Positions 29,060 to 37,639 of a stretch of DNA of 64,000 nucleotides are shown here, piece after piece. The position numbers were made by a program, and so were the translations under genes. Below the pieces are notes generated by a model. The model searched no databases. It worked only from the letters and a program-made list of their open reading frames with translations, and had not been told where the DNA came from. The stretch lies in the NCBI RefSeq assembly GCF_013337045.2, contig NZ_CP118259.1:496001-560000 (forward strand). Reading direction: 5' to 3'. Numbering within the stretch: position 1 is the first letter of the stretch; every line of letters starts with the position of its first letter. The DNA is from Agrobacterium vitis (GTDB taxonomy: Bacteria > Pseudomonadota > Alphaproteobacteria > Rhizobiales > Rhizobiaceae).

Positions 29060-29941
29060 TCAGGGCTGCACTATAGGGCGGCCGGTTCCGAAGGCAAGCG
29101 GGGCTTCCATGGCGCGCTTGTTGCCGGCTGCCACCAGAATGTGCCAGGTCTTGCCGCTCACCGAATAATTGCGCGGAAGTTTGGGCAGAGCGATGCGCAG
29201 CGTGCGGCTATTGCCTTTGCCTTGCACCGCCTTGTATTCGGTAAACAGATAGCCTTCCGGTCCGGTCACCAGAATACGCGGCTCGTCCTTGGAGCCATCG
29301 GGCAGGACCAGCGACACGTCGAGGCTGGAAAGATCGGGGGCCATTTCGAAGTCGGAGACGTAAAAATCCTCCGCAGCCGCCGCAGGCAGTTTGGATTTGG
29401 CCTTGTCAATCAGCTTAACCTCGCCGACATCGGTGGTTTCCTCGTGGCTGAGATCGATGCTGAGATCGGCTTGAAACGGAATGCAGATATTGCGGCACAT
29501 GCCGATGAAGGCCGTCAGCTTGAGCGGGCTTTGCCAATCCTCCCCGCTGCTTTTCAGGGTGAAGGGAAATACCACGGCATGGTCATAGCCGACATCGCGT
29601 ACGCTGCCGATATCCATGCGCTTGGGCACCGGGAAGCTCAGCGGCGAGGGTGTGACCTTCGCCTCCGGCGGGGCGGTCAATTGTGGTGGAATACCGCTGT
29701 CGCCGGGCTCGCGCCAATAGGTAAACCAGCCGTCGTTCGGCTCAATCTGCAGGCCCGCCTGCCGGGTTCCATCCGGAGCCGGCGGCAGGACGATCAGCCG
29801 CATCCGGCCGCCGTCGCTGGTCGCCCAGGCGGAGGTGGCGGCGTTCGCGTCGCCCAACGGCATCAATGCCAAAAGAGCAGAGAGCAGCAGAGCTGGAGAG
29901 AGGGTGAACACCTGGCGCATTGAAAAAATTGCATGGATCAT
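29060..29941 (-). CDS. Exported DsbD N-terminal-domain-like protein
   Basis: 293 residues with a signal peptide (about 1-35). The fold resembles the N-terminal alpha domain of the disulfide reductase DsbD, with the paired cysteines C149 and C153 in AFIGMCRNICIPFQ. Unlike full DsbD it has neither the eight-helix membrane domain nor the C-terminal thioredoxin domain, and no gene for these is adjacent. It could receive electrons from a separate CcdA/ScsB-like membrane partner. Related stand-alone proteins occur in other Rhizobiales. Role in periplasmic thiol reduction is inferred. Confidence 0.8.
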   Translation of the reverse strand: MIHAIFSMRQVFTLSPALLLSALLALMPLGDANAATSAWATSDGGRMRLIVLPPAPDGTRQAGLQIEPNDGWFTYWREPGDSGIPPQLTAPPEAKVTPSPLSFPVPKRMDIGSVRDVGYDHAVVFPFTLKSSGEDWQSPLKLTAFIGMCRNICIPFQADLSIDLSHEETTDVGEVKLIDKAKSKLPAAAAEDFYVSDFEMAPDLSSLDVSLVLPDGSKDEPRILVTGPEGYLFTEYKAVQGKGNSRTLRIALPKLPRNYSVSGKTWHILVAAGNKRAMEAPLAFGTGRPIVQP

Positions 29942-30103
29942 GGTGGCTATTTAGACTGGCCCCATGGCTGCTGCCAATCACGCTTTTTACGGTTTTATCA
30001 TTTTCGGTTGATTGATCGCCCTTCATGGCTCATCTTGGGAAACATGACTTGCGCCACATAGAACATTTCAGCATTTCACCGAAAGACTGAAACTTTGTTT
30101 GAC

Positions 30104-30146
30104 GCATTTCCGGACACCAACCTCGCTATACGTTGGCTGGAAATGC
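30104..30146. repeat. Dispersed rhizobial palindrome (GCATTTCC family), copy 2
   Basis: Outer arms GCATTTCC/GGAAATGC and inner arms CCAAC/GTTGG enclose a 10-base loop. It shares its outer arms with the element at 15306-15349 and ends 34 bases before the yqgE start. Confidence 0.65.
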
Positions 30147-30180
30147 TTTAGATCGGCACCCCGAACAGACCGGAGGCAGC

Positions 30181-30786
30181 ATGGCTTTTTTGACCTTGAA
30201 GTCTGACCGCGAAAGAGGCTTTCTCGACGGCCATTTCCTGATCGCCATGCCCGGCATGGCTGACGGCAATTTTACCCGCAGTGTCGTCTATGTCTGCGCC
30301 CATACGACGGCTGGCGCCATGGGCTTCATCATCAACCGCACCCAGCCGGTCAAATTCGCCGATATCCTGCTGCATCTCGACCTGATCGATCAGAACGATG
30401 CGATCATGCTGCCGGACCATGCCCGCAACTTCCCCATTCAATGCGGCGGTCCGGTGGAAACCGGCCGTGGCTTTGTGCTGCATTCCGACGATTACCTCAG
30501 CGACAGCAGCATTCCGGTCAGCGACGATATTTCCCTGACCGCGACGCTCGACATCGTCCGCGCCATTTCCGATGGACGCGGCCCGGCGCGCGCCACCATG
30601 CTGCTTGGCTATGCCGGTTGGGGGCCGGGCCAGTTGGAGGCGGAGATCGCCAATAATGGCTGGCTGAATTGCCCGGCCTCAGAAGACCTGATCTTCGATC
30701 CGGTCCTTGACAATAAATATGACCGGGCGCTGGCCCTGATCGGCATCAGCCCCGCCACCCTGTCGGCAGAGGCTGGCCACGCCTGA
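30181..30786 (+). CDS. YqgE/AlgH family protein
   Basis: 201 residues from ATG 30181, preceded by GGAGG. Characteristic segments are [25 protein letters not shown] near the start, GAMGFIINR, and [22 protein letters not shown], the family signature. Members are cytoplasmic, often near ruvX; AlgH of Pseudomonas affects alginate and virulence gene expression, but no biochemical activity is agreed. It converges directly on the EamA gene, whose stop codon starts at the next base. Confidence 0.92.
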   Translation: MAFLTLKSDRERGFLDGHFLIAMPGMADGNFTRSVVYVCAHTTAGAMGFIINRTQPVKFADILLHLDLIDQNDAIMLPDHARNFPIQCGGPVETGRGFVLHSDDYLSDSSIPVSDDISLTATLDIVRAISDGRGPARATMLLGYAGWGPGQLEAEIANNGWLNCPASEDLIFDPVLDNKYDRALALIGISPATLSAEAGHA

Positions 30787-31719
30787 TCAGGGCTGTTGAG
30801 GCTTGCGTCGCAGCGGGCGAAAGATGCGGGGCAGACTGAGCGAAGCGGGCAGGGTCATGACGATGACACCGGCCACGACCAGGACGAGACCGGCGAGCAC
30901 GGTCGGGCTATAGCGCTCCCCCAGAAAAATCGCGCCAATGCCGACCCCGATCGGCACCCGCAGATAGGCCTGGGATGTGGTGGCGACCGAGCCGAGCGTA
31001 TGGACAAGCCGGAAATAGATGACAAATGCCAGCGCGGTGGAAAACACCGAGAGCGCCAGCAGGGCCGCTAGCGAAGAGGTGGAGACGGCCAGCGTCCAGG
31101 GCTTGTCCACGATCAGGCTGAGCGGAATAAGCATAGCCGCTCCGCACAAAAGCGAGCCGGCAGCGGGCATCATCGGGTCAAGTCCCTTAAAATTCCTCCC
31201 GAAAATCGCGGCCATCGCATAGCAGGCCGATGCCAGGATGACGGCGCATTGCGCAACGAGATCGGTTCCGGCGGAATGAAAAGCGTTGAAGCCGACGATC
31301 AGGCAGGTGCCAGAAATTCCCAACAAAACGCCAAGCAGTTTGGGCAGGCCGACATGTTCATGCCGGGTGAAGGCGACGGTGATCAGGAAGGTGAAGATCG
31401 GCGTCAAGGCATTGAGGATCACGGCAAGCCCGGCCTCGACATGCAGTTCCGCCCAGGCAATCAGGGTGAAGGGCAAGGCGCTGTTGAGGCAGGACTGGAT
31501 GAAGAACCGCCGCCAGGTTGCGCTGTCGCGGGGCAGTGTCATGCCGCGCATCCGCAGAATGGCAAGCAACAAGCTGCCAGCCAGCAGGGTGCGGGTGGCA
31601 ATCAGCGTGATCGGTGGGATGGTCTCCACCCCGATGCGGATGAAACTGTAGGCAGCGCCCCAAACGGTTGCCAAAGCCAAAAGCAGGGCAAGTTCTTTTA
31701 AAAGGACCGGTTTTTCCAT
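30787..31719 (-). CDS. EamA (DMT superfamily) exporter
   Basis: 310 residues with ten predicted membrane helices in two EamA repeats; WGAAYSFIRIGVETIPP and NALTPIFTFLITVAF are typical of the first repeat, SQAYLRVPIGVGIGAIFLGE of the second. Members export amino acids, purines or other metabolites. It is divergent from the ArsR-type regulator starting at 31845; the 125-base gap is a natural place for control of both genes. The substrate is unknown. Confidence 0.88.
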   Translation of the reverse strand: MEKPVLLKELALLLALATVWGAAYSFIRIGVETIPPITLIATRTLLAGSLLLAILRMRGMTLPRDSATWRRFFIQSCLNSALPFTLIAWAELHVEAGLAVILNALTPIFTFLITVAFTRHEHVGLPKLLGVLLGISGTCLIVGFNAFHSAGTDLVAQCAVILASACYAMAAIFGRNFKGLDPMMPAAGSLLCGAAMLIPLSLIVDKPWTLAVSTSSLAALLALSVFSTALAFVIYFRLVHTLGSVATTSQAYLRVPIGVGIGAIFLGERYSPTVLAGLVLVVAGVIVMTLPASLSLPRIFRPLRRKPQQP

Positions 31720-31844
31720 GGACTATCACTTTCTATCGGGATGGTTTGATGTGCCTTGGTAGCCCAGTCGCTGATGATAATGCTTCGGCCATAGCCGAAG
31801 TGTTGCATGATGACAATTGCTGTTCAGCGGCCTATATTGAGGTC

Positions 31845-32552
31845 ATGTCGAACATCGCATCTGGAAACATGCTGGCTGAAATTGCCGCCCTGATGGGGGA
31901 CCCGGCCCGCGCCAATATGCTGATCGCCCTGATGGGCGGGCAGGCGTTGACCGCAGGCGAGTTGGCGCTGCATGGCGGTGTCAGCGCCCAGACCGCCAGC
32001 GGCCATCTGGCCAGGATGGTGGAGGGCCGTCTGCTATCGGTCGAAAAACAGGGCCGTCACCGATATTACCGTCTGGCCGGGCGCGCTGTTGCCGCGGCGA
32101 TGGAAACGCTGATGTCGCTTGCCGCTGACGGGCCCCGACGCCTGCATCCGGTTGGCCCGAAGGACTTGGCGCTACGCTCGGCGCGCAGCTGTTACGATCA
32201 CATCGCCGGTCGTCTCGGCGTGGCGCTTGCCGATGGCTTGCAGACCAAGGCCTATATCGAGCTAGGGGAGGAGGCTGTGACGCTGACGCCACCTGGCCAG
32301 CAGTTTTTCTGCGATTTCGGCATCGATCTTTCCCCGGCCACACCACGCGGACGGCCGTTCTGCCGCACCTGCCTCGACTGGAGCGAGCGTCGCCCGCATC
32401 TGGCCGGACGGCTGGGCGCGGCCTTGCTGGACAGAATGCTGGACCTGGGCTGGGTGGCGCGCCAGCCGCAGGGCAGGGCGCTGCGGATCACCCAGGCCGG
32501 ACAGCAGGGCTTTCGGGCGCAATTCGGGGTTACGGAAGACTGGATGGCGTGA
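31845..32552 (+). CDS. ArsR-type winged-helix transcriptional regulator
   Basis: 235 residues from ATG 31845 (GAGGTC upstream). The N-terminal 90 residues are an ArsR-like helix-turn-helix: LMGDPARANMLIALMGGQALTAGELALHGGVSAQTASGHLARM, with the wing LLSVEKQGRHRYYRLAG. No metal-binding CxC motif is seen in the recognition helix. The C-terminal about 110 residues are a less common extension with FCRTCLDWSERRPHLAG. It probably represses the divergent EamA exporter gene and itself; the effector is unknown. Confidence 0.85.
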   Translation: MSNIASGNMLAEIAALMGDPARANMLIALMGGQALTAGELALHGGVSAQTASGHLARMVEGRLLSVEKQGRHRYYRLAGRAVAAAMETLMSLAADGPRRLHPVGPKDLALRSARSCYDHIAGRLGVALADGLQTKAYIELGEEAVTLTPPGQQFFCDFGIDLSPATPRGRPFCRTCLDWSERRPHLAGRLGAALLDRMLDLGWVARQPQGRALRITQAGQQGFRAQFGVTEDWMA

Positions 32553-32597
32553 AGAGATCACGCCGTCAGGCCTGAACAGCCGCACCCTCCGGTATGA

Positions 32598-35555
32598 TCA
32601 AGCCCGCTTTGCCCGCTGTTGCTGGTCTTTCAAAAGACGCATGACCGCTTCCGGGCCAACCGGGGCGCCGTAGAGGAAGCTCTGGCCGTAATGGCAGCCC
32701 ATTTGGGCCAGTTCGTCGCCGTCATCCTCGCTGGCAATGCCTTCCGCTACGACATCCATGCCCATGTCCTTGGCCATTCCGATCACCGAGCGCAGCAGGA
32801 TATTGCGCCGCTCGCTGGTATCGGTCACCAGTTCCCGGTCGAGTTTCAGCGTATCGAAGGGAAAGCGCGTCAGATAGGACAGTGAGGAATAGCCGGTGCC
32901 GAAATCATCCAAGGCGAGACTGAGCCCGATATCCTTCAGCTTTTCCAGCACCAGCCGTGCCTGTTCGGGATTTTCGACTACGACGGATTCGGTCAGCTCC
33001 AGCTTCAGCCGGGCCGGATTGCAATTGACTCGGCTGAGCAGGCTGCGGATATCGGTATAGAGCGTGTTGTTGATCAGCTGGGCGCTGGACAGGTTGACGG
33101 AGACGAAAATCGGCATTTCGCCTGTCTGCTTTTCCCATTCCACCAGATCCGTTGCCGCCCGCTCCAGCGCGAACATGCCGAGCGGCATGATCAGGTCGCA
33201 GCTTTCCGCCAGGGGTATGAATTCAGAAGGGGAGATCGTGCCGCGCTTGGGATGTTCCCAGCGCATCAGCGCTTCGAAACCGGCCAGCTCCTCGTCATCC
33301 AGCCGGACGATCGGCTGATAGACCATGGTCAACTCGCCACGCTCGACAGCGCGGGCAAGTTCGGTTTCCAGCTGCAGTTTTTCCGAGACGCTGCCCCGGA
33401 ATGCCGGGCGGAACGGTTCCACCTTGTTGCCGCCGCCGCGCTTGGCGCGGTACATGGCAAGCTCGGCATCCGACAGCAGCCCGGCAGCGCTTTCCTGCTG
33501 GTCCACCCAGGAGACCAGGCCGATGGAGGCGGTCAGGTTGATCTCGCGATTGGCGAAATTGATCGGCACCATGATCGCCTTGCTCATCGCATCGGCAAAA
33601 TCGGCGACCTTGGCCGGATCGCGCTCGGAAATCAGGATCAGACCGAACTGGTCACCCGAAAGCCGGGCCAGCGTATCCTGTGGCTTCAACAGGCGGCGCA
33701 GCCGCCGGGTCAGCGCGATCAGAATATTGTCTCCGGCGGAAATCCCGAGCATGTCGTTGACCCGACCGAAATTGTCGATATCGACGATCATCACAGTCGG
33801 GCGCACCGTATCGGCGGTGGCGGTCACGGTCAAAAGCGTCTGCAAACGGTCCAGAAACACTTCCCGGTTCGGCAAGCCGGTGAGATTGTCGTTGATCGCA
33901 TCCTGCAACAGCCGGTCGACGGTGTTTTTCTGCTCGGTGACATCGGCAATCGTACCGATGCAGCGGATGATTTCGCCATTGGCTCCCAATACCGGCCGGG
34001 CGCGGATATGCAGCCAGTGGAAATGCCCGTCATCGGCGCGGATGCGGAATTCGTGGTTCAGCCGCCCACGCTTGTGCTCCAGAAGCACGTCCAGCGTGGC
34101 GCGAAAACGGTCGCGGTCATCGGGGTGCAGGCTGGGAATCCAGTTGCGGGCAGCCCCGTGCAGCGCGCCGTGGCTCAGGCCAAGCCGGGTGGAAATATCG
34201 GGAATGGTCACCACCCGGTCGCGGGCCACATCCCAGTCCCAGACGATGTCGCCAGCCCCGGTCAGCGCCAGGGATTGCCGTTCCAGATCGGAAAACAGGC
34301 CCTGGTTATAGCCACCGCCAGCAAAGGCATGCTGCATGACGGTAAAGCCGATCAGCAGCACGATCAGCACCAGCGCGCCGCCATGAGCGGGCTGGATGAT
34401 GTCATTGGAGAGCCGACCCGTCACCGTCATCCAACCGGCAATCAGCCAGACGATAATCAGCGTCCAGGTCGGCACCAGCAGGATGGCGCGGTCATAGCGG
34501 TTGAAACCGAGATAGACGATCAGCGCGATTCCCGCCGTGGCCGTCAGCGCAAAGGACAGTCGGGCAATGCCAGCGGCAATCGACGGATCGTAGATGGCCA
34601 CGCCAAACAGCAGCACCAGGCCCAAGATCCAGGCAAAGGTCGCGTAGCCAAGGTTCACATGCCAGCGATTGAGGTTGAGATAGGTAAAGAGAAAGATCAC
34701 GAAGCCGGAGGCCAGGCCCACTTCGGCCCCCGCTCGCCAGATCTGCTCGCTATGGGTGGTGATGCTGATCAGCTTGCCAAGAAAGCCGAAATCGACGCAG
34801 ATATAGGCGAGCACCGCCCAGGCCAGCGAGGCGGCGGCGGGCAGCATGGATGTGCCGCGCACCACGAACAGAATGGTCAGGAACACCGCCAGCAGGCCGG
34901 AAATGCCCAGCACGATGCCGCGATAAAGTGTGAACGAGTTGATCGTATCCTTATAGGCATCCGGCTCCCACAGATAGATCTGCGGCAGGTTCGGCGTTGC
35001 CAGTTCGGCCACGAATGTCACCACAGCCCCCGGATTGAGGGTGATGCGAAACACATCGGCATCGTCGCTCGGCACCCGGTCCAGCGAAAATCCTTCGCTG
35101 GGGGTGATGGAAATGATCCGCTGCGAGCCGAGATCCGGCCAGAACACCTTGGAATTGACGAGACGATAATGCGGCGCGACGATCACCCGCTCCAACTGCT
35201 CGTCGGATACATTGGCGAGCGCAAACACCGCCCAATCGCCCTGGTGCTGCGCTGACGAGGCGCGCACTTCGATGCGGCGGCGAATGCCATCGGACCCGGC
35301 GGCAGTAGAGACCTGAAATGCCTCACCCTGATTGAGATGGATTTCCGTCGTGGCGGTGAGGTCAAGCGCTGTATCGTCACGTGAAATCTTCACCGGTTCG
35401 GCGGCATGGCTGATGCCCGCTCCAAACCCGGCCAGTGCCAGGAGCACCAGCAGGAGGCCAGCGGCAAGCCGCAACAGGCCTGGATTGGATAAGGCCTGTT
35501 TCTGCTCAAAAAACCGCTGGGAACTGGCCTCGGATGAGTATCTGAATATATTCAT
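32598..35555 (-). CDS. Seven-TM sensor with PAS, degenerate GGDEF and EAL domains
   Basis: 985 residues from ATG 35555, which overlaps the GNAT stop (ATGA). Order: an N-terminal membrane helix (about 28-50), a periplasmic sensory domain (about 55-210), seven membrane helices (about 215-430; 7TMR-DISM-like), PAS (about 440-560), GGDEF (about 570-735) and EAL (about 745-975). The GGDEF signature reads SGDQF, so cyclase activity is doubtful. The EAL domain keeps FEALMRWEH, LTESVVVEN, DDFGTGYSSL and VAEGIASE, so it should hydrolyse cyclic di-GMP. It likely adjusts motility or surface attachment in response to an external ligand. Confidence 0.9.
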   Translation of the reverse strand: MNIFRYSSEASSQRFFEQKQALSNPGLLRLAAGLLLVLLALAGFGAGISHAAEPVKISRDDTALDLTATTEIHLNQGEAFQVSTAAGSDGIRRRIEVRASSAQHQGDWAVFALANVSDEQLERVIVAPHYRLVNSKVFWPDLGSQRIISITPSEGFSLDRVPSDDADVFRITLNPGAVVTFVAELATPNLPQIYLWEPDAYKDTINSFTLYRGIVLGISGLLAVFLTILFVVRGTSMLPAAASLAWAVLAYICVDFGFLGKLISITTHSEQIWRAGAEVGLASGFVIFLFTYLNLNRWHVNLGYATFAWILGLVLLFGVAIYDPSIAAGIARLSFALTATAGIALIVYLGFNRYDRAILLVPTWTLIIVWLIAGWMTVTGRLSNDIIQPAHGGALVLIVLLIGFTVMQHAFAGGGYNQGLFSDLERQSLALTGAGDIVWDWDVARDRVVTIPDISTRLGLSHGALHGAARNWIPSLHPDDRDRFRATLDVLLEHKRGRLNHEFRIRADDGHFHWLHIRARPVLGANGEIIRCIGTIADVTEQKNTVDRLLQDAINDNLTGLPNREVFLDRLQTLLTVTATADTVRPTVMIVDIDNFGRVNDMLGISAGDNILIALTRRLRRLLKPQDTLARLSGDQFGLILISERDPAKVADFADAMSKAIMVPINFANREINLTASIGLVSWVDQQESAAGLLSDAELAMYRAKRGGGNKVEPFRPAFRGSVSEKLQLETELARAVERGELTMVYQPIVRLDDEELAGFEALMRWEHPKRGTISPSEFIPLAESCDLIMPLGMFALERAATDLVEWEKQTGEMPIFVSVNLSSAQLINNTLYTDIRSLLSRVNCNPARLKLELTESVVVENPEQARLVLEKLKDIGLSLALDDFGTGYSSLSYLTRFPFDTLKLDRELVTDTSERRNILLRSVIGMAKDMGMDVVAEGIASEDDGDELAQMGCHYGQSFLYGAPVGPEAVMRLLKDQQQRAKRA

Positions 35556-36166
35556 GAATAGAGTTTTTTGCCGGAAACGGCACCAGGTTCCGCCAGAAGC
35601 GAGTAGATCGCGTGATCTCTCCACTGTCCGTTGATGTTCAAATATCCGCGCAACAGACCTTCCCGTTCAAAACCGGCCCGCTCCAGCAGCCGGATGCTTT
35701 TGTCATTGTCAGGAATACAGGCGGCTTCGATACGATGCAACTCAAGTTCCTTGAAGATATATGGTTTTGCCAATTGAAGTGCGGCAAACATATGGCCTTG
35801 GCCGGCGAAACGTTCGCCCATCCAATATCCGATCATACAAGCCTGGGAGACGCCGCGCCGGATCAGGCCGATGGTCAGCCCGCCCATCAGCACAGCGTCG
35901 CTTTCGCGAAACAGAAAAAATGGCACGGCCAATCCACAGGCATATTCCTGGGCATTGCGCATGACACGCGATCGAAAGGCGCTTTCGGTCAGCTCGTCGG
36001 GACGCCACAGCGGTTCCCAGGGCTGGAGAAAAGCCCGGCTTTCAGACCGTAGCCTGTACCATTGATTATAATCGCCATTGCGCGGCAGCCGCAGCAGACG
36101 TGCCCCGTCACGCAGCTCCGGCCGTTCCGGCTGGCGGGACAGAAACCCGAACACAGACCGCGTCAT
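35552..36166 (-). CDS. GNAT family N-acetyltransferase (RimJ/RimL-like)
   Basis: 204 residues. The acetyl-CoA-binding segment GYWMGERFAGQGHMFAALQLAKPYIF and the following LHRIEAACIPDNDKSIRLLERAGFEREGLLRGYL match RimJ-type N-terminal acetyltransferases. RimJ acetylates ribosomal protein S5 in E. coli; distant members act on other proteins or small molecules. The stop overlaps the start of the GGDEF-EAL gene, a coupling I recall in related genomes. It lies downstream of thrC and the M16 peptidase on the same strand. Confidence 0.9.
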   Translation of the reverse strand: MTRSVFGFLSRQPERPELRDGARLLRLPRNGDYNQWYRLRSESRAFLQPWEPLWRPDELTESAFRSRVMRNAQEYACGLAVPFFLFRESDAVLMGGLTIGLIRRGVSQACMIGYWMGERFAGQGHMFAALQLAKPYIFKELELHRIEAACIPDNDKSIRLLERAGFEREGLLRGYLNINGQWRDHAIYSLLAEPGAVSGKKLYS

Positions 36167-36314
36167 TTGTCATCCCCCACCCGAACAGTCCCTGCTTCCA
36201 TTCCTTCGCATGCTGGAGGAATTGCGGTAACCTGCTGAAAGATGTGGCTTAACCCCAAAGGTCAGCCCCCCTGCCAACCTAAAGGCCAACCCAAAGACCA
36301 GATTGAGCGATGCC

Positions 36315-37619
36315 TCAGCCGCGCGCCGCCTTCAGCACCGTGTCGCGTGATCCCGACAGGGCCGAAAGGATGTCTTCCATGGGCGCCAACTGTTCGAGCG
36401 GGCCGATGGCTGACAATGTCGGTGGGCTGCCGTCGAAGAACAGCCGCCCAGCAAGGTCCGTCAGCCGGTCAACGGTAATGCTTTCCAACCGCTCCATCAG
36501 TTCCGGATTGGAAATCGGCCGACCATAGAGCATCATCTGCCGGGCGATCTGTCCGGCGCGCGCCGCGGGGCTTTCCTGCCCCATCAGCAATTGCGCCCGG
36601 ATCTGGGTGCGGGACCGGTCGATTTCCTGTTGCTCGATTCTTTCAGCCGATTTGCGCAGCTCGCTGATGATCACAGGCACCAGTTCCGGCAGGTTTTCGC
36701 CGCCGGTCGCGGCATGAATGCCGAAAATGCCGGTATCGGAAAAGCCCCAGTGAAAGGCATAGACGGAGTAACAGAGGCCGCGAAATTCGCGTACCTCCTG
36801 AAACAGCCGCGAGGACATGCCGCCGCCGAGGATATTGGCCAGAATCTGCGAGGCGTAGAAATCGCGCGCATGATAGGCGCGGCCTTCGAAGCCGAGCAAA
36901 AGCTGGGTGTCCATCAGGTCGCGGCTTTCGCGCACCTCGCCGCCGGTATAGCGGGCAGGGGTGATCAGCGGCGAGACGGCGGGCTTGGTGCGCAGCGTGC
37001 TGAAGCGGTCTTCCACCTGGCGCACGAAGCTTTCGTGGTCGACGGCGCCAGCCGCCACCACAAACATCCGGTCGGTGGTATAGTTGCGGGCAAGATAGGC
37101 GCGAATCTGGTCGCTGGTGAAACCATCCACCGTTTGTGGCGTGCCAAGAATGCCGCGTCCGACCGTCTGGTCGCGAAAGGCGGTTTCGGCGAAACGGTCG
37201 AAGACAACGTCATCAGGCGTATCAAAGGCCGCGCCGATTTCCTGCAGGATCACATGCTTTTCACGGATCAACTCTTCGTCATCGAAGGCCGAATCAGTGA
37301 GGATGTCGGCGAGGATATCGACGGCCAGCGGCACATCGTCCTTCAGCACCCGGGCGTAATAGGAGGTGGTCTCTGTTGATGTCGCGGCATTCAGCTCGCC
37401 CCCGACATTCTCGATTTCCTCGGCAATCTGGCGGGCGGTGCGCCGTTTCGTCCCCTTGAAGGCCATGTGCTCGAGAAGATGGGCAATACCATGTTCCTCA
37501 GCGGTTTCATCGCGCGAACCGGATTTGACCCAGACGCCCAGCGCGACGCTTTCCAGATGCGGCATTTTTTCGGTAACGACCGTCAGCCCCGAAGGCAGGC
37601 GGGTGCACTCAACATTCAT
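36315..37619 (-). CDS. M16 family zinc metallopeptidase (mitochondrial processing peptidase-like)
   Basis: 434 residues. The inverted zinc motif H47-L-L-E50-H51 in AHLLEHMAFKG is followed about 75 residues later by the third ligand region (ELIREKHVILQEI). The glycine-rich segment GGGMSSRLFQEVREFRGLCYSV, shared with the beta subunit of mitochondrial processing peptidase, is present. It starts 20 bases after thrC, so co-transcription is likely. Substrates in bacteria are poorly known; peptide degradation or processing is expected. Confidence 0.92.
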   Translation of the reverse strand: MNVECTRLPSGLTVVTEKMPHLESVALGVWVKSGSRDETAEEHGIAHLLEHMAFKGTKRRTARQIAEEIENVGGELNAATSTETTSYYARVLKDDVPLAVDILADILTDSAFDDEELIREKHVILQEIGAAFDTPDDVVFDRFAETAFRDQTVGRGILGTPQTVDGFTSDQIRAYLARNYTTDRMFVVAAGAVDHESFVRQVEDRFSTLRTKPAVSPLITPARYTGGEVRESRDLMDTQLLLGFEGRAYHARDFYASQILANILGGGMSSRLFQEVREFRGLCYSVYAFHWGFSDTGIFGIHAATGGENLPELVPVIISELRKSAERIEQQEIDRSRTQIRAQLLMGQESPAARAGQIARQMMLYGRPISNPELMERLESITVDRLTDLAGRLFFDGSPPTLSAIGPLEQLAPMEDILSALSGSRDTVLKAARG

Positions 37620-37639
37620 GGTCCATCTTTCCGCGTTTC

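Noticed and set aside
33252-35255. 667-residue plus-strand frame opposite the GGDEF-EAL gene
   Set aside because: Composition (His, Gln, Gly, Arg repeats) and full overlap with a clear multi-domain protein mark it as a shadow.
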